A DNA stretch of 64,000 nucleotides from an uncultured Peptoniphilus sp. (GTDB taxonomy: Bacteria > Bacillota > Clostridia > Tissierellales > Peptoniphilaceae), in assembly GCF_946998875.1 (NCBI RefSeq), contig NZ_CAMQAY010000001.1:124001-188000 (forward strand), given 5' to 3'. Both the position numbers and the translations under genes were made by a program. The notes under the pieces are model-generated. The model was not told where the DNA came from, ran no database searches, and was given only the letters and a program-made list of their open reading frames with translations. Of the stretch, positions 7,542-16,200 are shown in pieces; position 1 is the stretch's first letter, and every line of letters begins with the position of its first letter.

Positions 7542-8714
7542 ATGGAAAATATAGGAGTAATCTTCGGAGGCAGATCCGTTGAACACGAAGTTTCTGTTAT
7601 AACAGGAATGCAAATTATTGAAAATATGGATAAGACTAAGTACAATCCTATTCCAATTTATATTACAAAGAGCGGCAAATTTCTATCTGGCGAAAGTTTA
7701 AAAAACTTTAAAGCCTACAAGAACCAGGACTTTCATGATGGAGTTGAAGTTTTCTTTAAGCCAATTTATGGCGACAGAAATCTTTACTGCGTGAAACACA
7801 ATGACAAGAAATTATTTAAGGCAGAATATGATTCTGTAGAAGTTTACCAAAAAATTGACGCAATATTTTTTGCCCTTCATGGAACATTTGGCGAAGATGG
7901 ATGTACTCAAGGACTTTTTGAACTTATGGGCATGCCTTACACTGGCTGTGGCGTAATGTCTGCTGCTGTGGGAATGGACAAGGTTGTAATGAGAAAAGTT
8001 TTTGAATCAGAAAATATTCCCATGACAAAATACAAGTATTTTTACAAAGATGAGCTCAAAAATTTACAAAATATTGTTGAAAAGTGCAAGGATTTGAAAT
8101 ATCCTCTATTTGTAAAGCCAGCAAATTTAGGTTCCTCTATTGGAATTTCAAGAGTGGAAAATGCTCTTGACCTTTCAAAGGCTCTTGAAGTTGCTGCCCA
8201 TTACGACAGAAAATTAATCGTGGAAGAAGCAGTGGTAAACCCAAGAGAAATAAATGTGGCAGTCCTAGGTTATGAAGATGATTTAAAAGTTTCTGCAGCA
8301 GAAGAACCTCTTGGCTTTAAAGATCTTTTAAAGTATGAAGACAAGTATGTTTCTGGCTCAAAGGGAGCAAAATCTTCACAAAAGCATCAAAACAAAAAGC
8401 TTCCAGCTGAGCTCACACCAGAACTTGAAAAAGAAATTAAGGACCTTGCTAAGAAAAGTTTTAGGGCAATTGACGGAGCAGGCGTTGCAAGAATTGACTT
8501 TTTAGTTGACGGCGATGTGGCTTATGTAAATGAAATCAACACACTTCCAGGTTCCATTGCCTTTTACCTCTATGAAGTTGAGGGCTTAAAGATTAAGGAT
8601 TTAATCACAAGATTAATTGAACTTGGTCATGAAAGATACAGCGAAAGGGCAGAAAACAGCTATTCCATCGATTCAAACTTATTTAATATGACAAGTTATG
8701 GAGCAAAGATTTAA
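7542..8714 (+). CDS. ddl: D-alanine--D-alanine ligase
   Basis: This 390-residue ATP-grasp enzyme has the Ddl signatures VIFGGRSVEHEVS at the N-terminus, ALHGTFGEDGCTQG, PLFVKPANLGSSIGIS and VNEINTLPGS. It makes the D-Ala-D-Ala dipeptide that MurF uses. The omega-loop region (KYEDKYVSGSKGAK...KLPAEL) keeps a terminal Tyr but is longer and Lys-rich compared with E. coli DdlB. GAGGAG precedes the ATG at 7542; a longer frame from 7488 overlaps the MurF-like gene and adds nothing recognisable. The stop overlaps the rnr start by one base. Confidence 0.93.
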   Translation: MENIGVIFGGRSVEHEVSVITGMQIIENMDKTKYNPIPIYITKSGKFLSGESLKNFKAYKNQDFHDGVEVFFKPIYGDRNLYCVKHNDKKLFKAEYDSVEVYQKIDAIFFALHGTFGEDGCTQGLFELMGMPYTGCGVMSAAVGMDKVVMRKVFESENIPMTKYKYFYKDELKNLQNIVEKCKDLKYPLFVKPANLGSSIGISRVENALDLSKALEVAAHYDRKLIVEEAVVNPREINVAVLGYEDDLKVSAAEEPLGFKDLLKYEDKYVSGSKGAKSSQKHQNKKLPAELTPELEKEIKDLAKKSFRAIDGAGVARIDFLVDGDVAYVNEINTLPGSIAFYLYEVEGLKIKDLITRLIELGHERYSERAENSYSIDSNLFNMTSYGAKI

Positions 8715-10816
8715 TGATTAGAGAAAAGATTTTAGAAATTATCGAAAAGACAACACCTAGGTCAAAAGAGGAACTCCTTAAATTATTTAAAATTAAAAAT
8801 AAAGAGAAGAAGCAGTTTTTGAAAATAATTGAAGAACTAGAAAATGAGGGACTTATTTTTGAAGACAACAGAAAAAAATATAGATTTGTAGACAATGACA
8901 AATTCTTTTATGGAAAGCTTCAAACAAATGCCAAGGGTTTTGGATTTTTGATTACTGAAAATCTTGACGAAGACATTTATATATCAAAAAATAATTTAAA
9001 CTTCGCACTAAATGGCGACCAGGTCATTGTGAGAAGATATAAAGATTCCTTTGGCGACAAGCCTGAGGGAAAGGTCCTTGCCATAGTAAAGAGGGTGAAC
9101 ACAAAATTTGTGGGCATCTTTCAAGACAAGAGAGACTTCGGTTTTGTAATCACTGACGAGAGCAAAATGGCAATGGACATCTACATTCCAAAGAAAAAAA
9201 TTAATGGAGCAAGAAATGGTCAAAAGGTAGTCGTAAAAATCGAGAAGTGGCCAGAGGCAAATAAAAAACCAGAAGGACGCGTCCTAGAAATTTTAGGTTA
9301 TCCTGATGATCCTCATGTGGACATAATGTCTGTGGCAGCAGGTCTTGACCTTCCCATGGAATTTAACAGGGCAGCCCTAGCTGAGGCAAAGAGCCTGCCA
9401 CAAGAGGTTTCTGCTGATGATATAAAGGGAAGGCGGGACTTTAGAGAGTTACTTACTTTTACTATTGATGGGGCAGATTCAAAGGACTTTGACGATGCCG
9501 TTTCTCTTGAAATTTCTAAGAAGGGCAATTACCTTTTAGGCGTTCACATTGCCGATGTGGCTCACTATGTAGAAGAGTTTGGCGCCCTTGACGAGGAGGC
9601 TTTCAAGAGGGGCAACTCAGTCTATTTGTTAAACAAGGTAATACCAATGCTACCCTTTGAACTTTCCAATGGCATATGCTCCCTTAATGAGGGCGTAGAT
9701 AGGCTTACCCTATCAGTTATGGCAGAGATAAATAAAGAGGGCGATGTGGTAAATTATGACATCTGTGAATCTGTTATAAATTCAAGTAAAAGGCTTGTCT
9801 ATGAAAATGTGTCTGACTACTTGGAAAAGGGAATTCATCACGAATCTATAGTGGGGCTGGAAAAAACTTTAGACAAGATGTATGAACTCTCAAAAATTTT
9901 GCAAAAGAAGAGAGAAGAGGGCGGCGCCATTGACTTTGACATACCAGAAGTTGTAATTGAAGTTGACGATAAAGGTTGGCCACAAAATATTCACAAGAGA
10001 GATAGAAGGTCAGCCAACAAACTCATTGAAGACTTTATGCTTACAGCCAATGTCTGCGTGGCAAGGGAATATTTTTTCAAACACATTTCTTTCTTATATA
10101 GAATCCACGAAAGACCTAAGGAAGAAAAAATTTCTGAACTTAATACCTACCTAAGACCTCTTGGTTACATGATAAATTTCGATGAAAAAGTTCAGCCAAA
10201 AGATGTACAAAAGGTTCTTGAAAAGGCAAAGGGCTCTAAGGAAGAGATGTTTATCTCGACTATGACCCTTCGCTCCATGACAAAGGCAAGGTATTCTGAA
10301 ATAAATGACATTCACTTTGGTCTAGCCTTTGATTATTATTCACATTTCACTTCTCCCATAAGAAGATATGCAGATTTGACAATTCACAGAATTATAAAGA
10401 AATACCTAAAGGGCAAACTTTCTGGCGGCGAAATAAAAAATTTAAAGACCATCTTGCCAGAAATTGCAGAGCAAGTATCAAGGACAGAAAAAATTGCTCA
10501 AGATGCAGAAAGACAAGTAGATGACATAAAAATGGCAGAATACATGTCAGAGCGCCTTGGAGAAAGATACAATGGTAGAGTCTCTAGCATTACAAGTTTT
10601 GGAATTTTTGTGGAACTAGACAACTTAATCGAAGGTCTTGTAAGCTACAGGTCCATGGATGGCTACTACGAATTTGACCTGGACCACTACAAGGCTGTGG
10701 ACTATGATACAAAAAATGAATTTCACATAGGCGACCAAGTAGAGATTGAAGTTGTAAGTGTGGACTTAAATATGGGAAATATTGATTTTAAATTAGTAGG
10801 TGATGAAGATGAGTAA
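8714..10816 (+). CDS. rnr: Ribonuclease R
   Basis: This 700-residue 3'-5' exoribonuclease has an N-terminal winged-helix segment (residues 1-60) and cold-shock/OB repeats (FYGKLQTNAKGFGFLI; FVGIFQDKRDFGFVI). The RNB catalytic domain carries the metal-binding Asp cluster (DGADSKDFDDAVSLE), and the C-terminal S1 domain reads YNGRVSSITSFGIFVELDNLIEGLV. It degrades structured RNA and cooperates with SmpB/tmRNA in trans-translation. The next gene is smpB, overlapping by 8 bases, an arrangement common in Firmicutes. ATG at 8714 overlaps the ddl stop. Confidence 0.95.
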   Translation: MIREKILEIIEKTTPRSKEELLKLFKIKNKEKKQFLKIIEELENEGLIFEDNRKKYRFVDNDKFFYGKLQTNAKGFGFLITENLDEDIYISKNNLNFALNGDQVIVRRYKDSFGDKPEGKVLAIVKRVNTKFVGIFQDKRDFGFVITDESKMAMDIYIPKKKINGARNGQKVVVKIEKWPEANKKPEGRVLEILGYPDDPHVDIMSVAAGLDLPMEFNRAALAEAKSLPQEVSADDIKGRRDFRELLTFTIDGADSKDFDDAVSLEISKKGNYLLGVHIADVAHYVEEFGALDEEAFKRGNSVYLLNKVIPMLPFELSNGICSLNEGVDRLTLSVMAEINKEGDVVNYDICESVINSSKRLVYENVSDYLEKGIHHESIVGLEKTLDKMYELSKILQKKREEGGAIDFDIPEVVIEVDDKGWPQNIHKRDRRSANKLIEDFMLTANVCVAREYFFKHISFLYRIHERPKEEKISELNTYLRPLGYMINFDEKVQPKDVQKVLEKAKGSKEEMFISTMTLRSMTKARYSEINDIHFGLAFDYYSHFTSPIRRYADLTIHRIIKKYLKGKLSGGEIKNLKTILPEIAEQVSRTEKIAQDAERQVDDIKMAEYMSERLGERYNGRVSSITSFGIFVELDNLIEGLVSYRSMDGYYEFDLDHYKAVDYDTKNEFHIGDQVEIEVVSVDLNMGNIDFKLVGDEDE

Positions 10817-11264
10817 AGAAAAAGATAGTGCAATTGCAAATAACAAAAAGGCAAGCCATCTTTATTTTATCGAGGACACTTATGAAGCTGGCATAGAACT
10901 TTTTGGTACAGAAGTAAAGTCAATTAGAGCAGGGCAGGTTAACATAAAAGATTCCTACTGCGACATAAATAAGGGAGAAATTTTTGTCTATGGCATGCAC
11001 ATTTCTCCCTACGAGCAGGGAAATATATATAATGTTGACCCCATGAGGAAGAGAAAATTATTGATGCATAAAAATGAAATTTTCCGTTTGGAAAAAGTTA
11101 AGACCCAAGAAGGCTACACAATTATTCCCCTAAAGGTTTATCTATCTCGTGGAAAGGTAAAGGTCTTAATTGCCAAGGCAAAGGGTAAAAAACTTTGGGA
11201 CAAGAGAGAGACTATGAAGAAAAAAGAAGTGGACAAAAAACTTCGCCAAGCTACAATGTATTAA
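10809..11264 (+). CDS. smpB: SsrA-binding protein SmpB
   Basis: This 151-residue protein has the SmpB fold signatures AIANNKKASHLYFIEDTYEAGIEL, GTEVKSIRAG and NIKDSYCDI, and the Lys/Arg-rich tail KKLWDKRETMKKKEVDKKLRQA. It binds tmRNA and delivers it to stalled ribosomes. Three in-frame starts exist (GTG 10800, ATG 10803, ATG 10809). AGGTGAT at 10798-10804 best serves ATG 10809. tmRNA itself was not found in the following intergenic region. Confidence 0.95.
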   Translation: MSKEKDSAIANNKKASHLYFIEDTYEAGIELFGTEVKSIRAGQVNIKDSYCDINKGEIFVYGMHISPYEQGNIYNVDPMRKRKLLMHKNEIFRLEKVKTQEGYTIIPLKVYLSRGKVKVLIAKAKGKKLWDKRETMKKKEVDKKLRQATMY

Positions 11265-11289
11265 AATTTTTAAAATATAAAATTATTCG

Positions 11290-11315
11290 AAGAACGCTCA
11301 GTCAAGGGCGTTTTT
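11290..11315 (+). terminator. smpB terminator; left copy of a 26-bp direct repeat
   Basis: AACGC and GCGTT pair around a TCAGTCAAGG loop and are followed by five T. The 26 bases are identical to 12423-12448, so two genes lie between two copies of one terminator. Confidence 0.85.
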
Positions 11316-11344
11316 ATTTTGTATTTAAAATCAAAGGAATTTTA

Positions 11345-11373
11345 TTGACATAGCAAAACAATGATGATAAAAT
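11345..11373 (+). promoter_or_regulatory. Sigma-A promoter of the YhfC-DUF3887 cassette
   Basis: TTGACA (11345-11350), 17 bases, TAAAAT (11368-11373). Confidence 0.7.
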
Positions 11374-11400
11374 TCTATTTAGACAATAATCTAAATAGAA
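11373..11400. promoter_or_regulatory. 11-bp inverted repeat over the cassette transcription start
   Basis: TTCTATTTAGA (from 11373) and TCTAAATAGAA (to 11400) are perfect complements around CAATAA. The repeat begins at the last base of the -10 and ends just before the ribosome site AGGGG. It could be an operator or a leader hairpin limiting translation. Confidence 0.5.
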
Positions 11401-11413
11401 AGGGGTTTTAATT

Positions 11414-12016
11414 GTGAAAAAATTCTTAAAATTATTTTTGCTAGGAATGATATGTTTTGTATTGTCACAGCTATGCCTTCGATTACCTCTTTTGAAATTA
11501 TTAAACAACAACTTATGGCTCAACAACTTTCAGAGTCTTTATCCATTATTATATGGATTTTTAATCACCCTGAGTGCTGGACTTTTTGAAGAGGGTGGAA
11601 GATTTATTTTTAAGGATAAGTTTTTAAAAGAAAGTAATAGCAAGTCAGATGCAATTATTTTTGGGTTAGGTCATGGACTTATAGAAGTAATATTTGTTCT
11701 TATTGTGAGTTCTAGCAGTCTAAACCTAATGACTAGGTCTGATATTTTTTTAGGATTATATGAAAGATTGTTAGCGGTGATTTTTCATATTGGTATGACT
11801 TTATTAATATGGCTTGGATTTAATAGAATGGAAAAATACAGATATTTAATTCTAGCGATTTTTTTACATGGTTTTTTTGATTATTTTATAGTTTTAAAGA
11901 ATATTTTTGGATTTAGTAATTTGATTTTGTACGGAAGTTGGACTTTGCTTTGTATATTTATCTTAATTTTCATTTTTAAAATTAATTTAGGAGGGAATAG
12001 AAATGAAAAAATTTAA
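11414..12016 (+). CDS. YhfC-type intramembrane protease family protein (PrsW/CPBP-like)
   Basis: This 200-residue protein has about six membrane helices and the motif set of glutamic-type intramembrane proteases. These are EEGGR in one helix, a Gly-His pair with Glu in FGLGHGLIEV, His in VIFHIGM and HGFFD in the last helices. YhfC, PrsW and CPBP families share this His/Glu pattern; some cleave membrane anti-sigma factors, but the target here is unknown. The start is GTG with AGGGG 9 bases upstream. It overlaps the lipoprotein gene by 14 bases, and the two probably act together. Confidence 0.7.
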   Translation: MKKFLKLFLLGMICFVLSQLCLRLPLLKLLNNNLWLNNFQSLYPLLYGFLITLSAGLFEEGGRFIFKDKFLKESNSKSDAIIFGLGHGLIEVIFVLIVSSSSLNLMTRSDIFLGLYERLLAVIFHIGMTLLIWLGFNRMEKYRYLILAIFLHGFFDYFIVLKNIFGFSNLILYGSWTLLCIFILIFIFKINLGGNRNEKI

Positions 12017-12404
12017 AATTTTAACTTTAACAGCTATTGTTTTACTTTTGGTTGCCTGCGGTTCTAAGACTAAAAAAATGTCAGATGAGGATTTTAATAA
12101 GTATCAAAAAAAATCTCAAGCTGCCATAAGTTTAGTCAATGAGAGAAAAACAGATGAATTTATTGATTTAACAGAGAAATCACTGGGATTTAAAAAAGAA
12201 ATTTTGGAAGAAGCCTATAAAAATCTTGATGAAAATGGGAAATTTGTAGAATTCGGTGATGCTAAGGGGATCTATGAAGAGGATAAAAATTCAGGAACAA
12301 TTTATTCTACTATCTTACAAAAGGTCAAGTATGAAAAGAAGGATGTCCTTTTTAGGGTAAGTTTTAATAAGGATGATAAAATAGTTGGAATATTTTTCAA
12401 GTAA
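12003..12404 (+). CDS. DUF3887-like lipoprotein
   Basis: This 133-residue protein has a lipoprotein signal peptide ending in the lipobox LVAC (Cys about 20), then a small alpha/beta domain. The domain (ALVNERKTDEFIDLTEKSLGF...FVEFGDAKGIYEE...VLFRVSFNKDDKIVGIFF) resembles DUF3887, found in secreted or lipid-anchored proteins of Firmicutes and often beside membrane proteases. It probably faces outward on the membrane. The ribosome site is AGGAGGG. It is the second gene of the terminator-flanked cassette. Confidence 0.7.
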   Translation: MKKFKILTLTAIVLLLVACGSKTKKMSDEDFNKYQKKSQAAISLVNERKTDEFIDLTEKSLGFKKEILEEAYKNLDENGKFVEFGDAKGIYEEDKNSGTIYSTILQKVKYEKKDVLFRVSFNKDDKIVGIFFK

Positions 12405-12422
12405 ATGTAATAAAATTAGTTA

Positions 12423-12450
12423 AAGAACGCTCAGTCAAGGGCGTTTTTTT
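12423..12450 (+). terminator. Cassette terminator; right copy of the 26-bp direct repeat
   Basis: The first 26 bases repeat 11290-11315 exactly, with the T tract extended by two. It terminates the lipoprotein transcript. Confidence 0.85.
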
Positions 12451-12497
12451 AAATGTTAAAATAGTTAGATTTTGATATAATAGCATCAGGTGATATT

Positions 12498-13199
12498 ATG
12501 TCTTTTATTGAAGTTAAAAATCTTTCCAAGGTCTACAACATTGGCGAGAGATCTGTAATGGCTAATGATAAATTAAATTTTGAAATAGAAAAAAATGAAT
12601 TTGCAATAATTCTAGGCGCGTCTGGTGCTGGCAAGTCAACTTTTTTAAATATTCTTGGCGGCATGGACACTGCTTCTGGTGGCGAACTCTTAGTGGATGG
12701 CAAAAACATTGCCTCCTTTAGCGAGAAAGAACTGACAGATTACAGAAGGTATGACATGGGCTTTGTCTTTCAATTTTACAATCTCATACCAAACTTGACG
12801 GCTCTTGAAAATGTAGAGCTTGCCACACAAATTGTAAAAAAGGCAAAGGACCCAGTGGAGGTTTTAAAATCTGTAGGACTTGGCGAGAGAATGGACAACT
12901 TTCCATCACAATTATCTGGTGGAGAACAGCAGAGAGTTTCCATTGCTCGTGCAATTGCAAAGAATCCTAAGCTTCTCCTTTGCGATGAACCTACGGGAGC
13001 TCTTGACTATCACACAGGCAAGCAAATTTTAAAACTCTTGCAAGATTTAACTAGGACTACAGACACTACAGTAGTTTTAATTACCCACAATTCTGCAATA
13101 AAAAATTCTGCAGATAGATTAATTGAAATTTCTGATGCCAAAGTTAAGGATATTATTATAAATAAAAACCCAAGGGATATTATGGAAATAGAATGGTAG
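12498..13199 (+). CDS. ABC transporter ATP-binding protein (LolD/MacB-like)
   Basis: This 233-residue ATPase has Walker [10 protein letters not shown], the signature LSGGEQQR, Walker [13 protein letters not shown] and a switch His (LITHNSA). The order and the [14 protein letters not shown] Q-loop are typical of ATPases paired with FtsX-family permeases. It energises the giant permease starting 8 bases downstream. The start ATG follows AGGTGAT, with a TATAAT-like -10 about 20 bases upstream. The C-terminal end (RDIMEIEW) is slightly extended. Confidence 0.9.
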   Translation: MSFIEVKNLSKVYNIGERSVMANDKLNFEIEKNEFAIILGASGAGKSTFLNILGGMDTASGGELLVDGKNIASFSEKELTDYRRYDMGFVFQFYNLIPNLTALENVELATQIVKKAKDPVEVLKSVGLGERMDNFPSQLSGGEQQRVSIARAIAKNPKLLLCDEPTGALDYHTGKQILKLLQDLTRTTDTTVVLITHNSAIKNSADRLIEISDAKVKDIIINKNPRDIMEIEW

Positions 13200-13206
13200 G
13201 TGCAGG

Positions 13207-16200
13207 GTGAAAGCTTTTGATAAAGATAATTTTAGAGAGATAAAAAATTCTCTTTCGAGATTTATATCTATTTTAATAATTGTCTTTCTAGGTGTTTTTG
13301 TATTAATTGGCTTGCTCTCTACAGGCCAAGTTATGAGAAACACCATTGATAATAAGATAAAAAAACTTAATCAAGAGGATATAAAAATTTCTGTGCCCAT
13401 TGGTCTTGAAGATGTAGATAGAAGTATTATAGAGGACCAGGAGGATATCTCTGAGCTTGAATACGGCTATGACAAGGATGCCTTCCTAGAGGGAGATTCT
13501 ATAGTCATAAAGCTTCTTAATATGCCCTATGAAATTTCTAAGCCCGAAATTGTTGAGGGAAGAAGTATAAAGAGCCCTGATGAAATTGTCCTTGATATAA
13601 GAATGAAAAGGGAAGGCAAAAAAATTGGCGACATGATCTCCTTTAAAGAGGACAATGACAACGATGATGACAATGATTTAAAGAGGCTTTCCTACAAGGT
13701 TGTGGGCTTTGCCAATTCTCTGGACTTCATTCAAGACAAGAACGGAACTTATTCTGAAAGGGGTTATGGAAAAATTTCTTACTTCGCCTATATTGATGAT
13801 GGAAATTTCTCTGGTGAGCCAACTCTTGCCAAGCTAAAATTTTTGGGAACAGAGGATCTTATGACTTCTGACAAGGAATATGTGGACTACATGGACAAGA
13901 AGTCTCGCGCCCTAAAGATTGATTTAAAAAACAGACCTAAGGAAAGACTTTTATCCATGCAAGATGAAATTTCGGGCAAGATAGTTGATGCCGAAGACAA
14001 AATTACTGACGCAGAGGACAAGCTCACTGATGCAAAGGATAAACTCCTTAAGGGTCGTAAGGACTTAAATAAGGGAAAGAAGGACTACAAAGAGGGTCTA
14101 GACAAGTACAACAAGGAAAAAAGTGATGCAGAGTCCGAAATTTCAAAAAACAGAGACAAACTTTACAAGGCTTCTGTGGAAATTGACGATGGCGAGAGAA
14201 AACTCATTGACGGCTACGAAAAGTTAAGCGAAGGCAAGAAAAAACTTGAAGATTCCAAAAATGAGTTAAATTCTGGAAGGGAAAAGCTGGCTGAAGGCAA
14301 GGAAAAGTACCAAAAAGGACTTGGCCAAGCTGAAGCATCAGAAAAGGCACTAAAAGAAGGGGAAGATAAGCTCCTTGAAGGCAGAAAAAAATTAGACGAT
14401 GGCTGGCAAAAAATTGAAGAATCCAAGGCGAAACTGGCTGAAGGAATGAAAAAATATGAAGATGGCGAAAGAGAATACGACAGTGGCAAAAAGCAGCTTG
14501 AAGCAGGCAAAGAGGAGCTTGTAAGTAAAATGGGAGCCACTTCCTATGAAGATGCTGTTGAAAAAATTTATGCCCTGGATAAAATTTTGGACACAGCCAG
14601 TGAAATTTTAAACAAACTTCCCACTATTGAAAGTGAAATTGCAAGTACAAAGGCACAGTTAGACCAAGTTGACGGGGGACTTGGGCAAGTTGAGGCTGAA
14701 ATTGCAAGTACAAATGCGGCCCTCAAGGATCCAAATTTATCAGATGAGGACAGAATAAAACTTGAGGCTAAAATTCAAGGCTTAGAGGGTCAAAAGGCAG
14801 AACTTCAAAAAAATAAGGAAGCCCTAAATAAAAAGCTAGAGTTTTTAAATAATTCCAAAGCTGAAATTGACAAGGCTCTTGAGGAAATAAATAAGGAAGT
14901 GCCAGGAGGAATCACTGGTAGCTTAGATGACTTAAAAGCCAAGGTAAAAGAAGGCAAGGCTGGCATTGAAAAAATAAATGAAAGCGAGAAAAAACTTGTA
15001 GCAGCAAGGGCGACTCTTGATGCAAGTAAGACGCAACTTGAAGAGGGTAAAAAGCAACTTGAAGAGGGAATTGCTGAAGCTGAAAAGGGCGAAGCGGAGT
15101 ACGCAAAAAATAAGGATGAAATAGAAAAGAACAAGAGGAAACTTCAAGACGCCAAGGAAGAACTTAATAAGGCAAAGAAGAAACTTGATGACTCCCAAGA
15201 AAAGCTTGACCAGGGAAGTGCCGATTACGAAAGTGGCAAGAAGGAGTATGAGGAAAAGTACGACGAATATGTAGAGGGCAGAGAAAAATTATCCAGAGCC
15301 AAGGAAAAGTATTTGTCTGGCACTGATGAGCTACAAAGAGGAGAAGAAAGACTTGATAAAGAGCTAAAGACTGGCAAGAACAAGTTAAATGATGCCAAGG
15401 GCAAGCTCTACAAGGCAGAAAAAGACTTAAAAAAAGGCGAAAGAGAATACAGCGACAAGTCCAAGGAGGCTGAAGAAAAAATTTCTGACGCAAGAGAAAA
15501 AATTGCTGACGGAAGGAAGTACTTAAGCCTAATAAAACAACCTCGCTATAAAATTACGCCTAGACATCTTTCAGGTGACATTAACACTTATTTGGACTAC
15601 GCAAAGAGAGTTGACGGCCTATCCTTTATCTTTCCAATATTTTTCTTTGCCATAGCACTTTTAGTTTGCTTCACAACTATGACTAGGATGGTTGACGAAA
15701 ATAGACTTGTAATTGGAACCTACAAGGCTCTGGGCTATACAAATAGAGAAATTGGAAGAAAATTTTTCCTATATGGCACACTGGCATCAATAATTGGCGG
15801 CACACTTGGCGCCATAACTGGGTCTTATTTATTGACTTACATCATTGGCAATGCCTACTCAACTAAGACAATTTTTGAAGACCATTTAATTATAAATGCC
15901 TTTCCACTTAGAATAATTTTTGCCATAGCCATTGGATTTATGTTTACAACAGTGGCGGCAATAATCACTGTCAATAAAAACTTAAAGGAAAAGACAGCCT
16001 ACCTTCTTCGTGGGAAAGCACCTTCCAAGGGCAACAGAATAATGCTGGAAAAAATTCCTTTCATTTGGAACAGGATGAGCTTTTTATCAAAGGTAACGGC
16101 GAGAAATTTATTCTTGTCAAAGAAGAGAATGTTCATGACAGTAGTTGGCGTCATGGGCTGCGCGGCACTGCTTGTTTTGGGCTTTGGAATATCAGAATCA

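Noticed and set aside
11265..11413. Possible tmRNA (ssrA) next to smpB
   Set aside because: The region is too short and holds only the terminator repeat, a promoter and an inverted repeat; no tRNA-like ends or tag frame were seen.
14214..15493. Several antisense open frames of about 90-110 codons
   Set aside because: They oppose the coiled-coil part of the permease gene, lack ribosome sites and have low-complexity Ser/Phe-rich translations.
13980..15530. Dense short DNA repeats that resemble a repeat array
   Set aside because: They encode in-frame coiled-coil heptads of the FtsX permease; spacing is irregular and there are no unique spacers, so this is not a CRISPR array.
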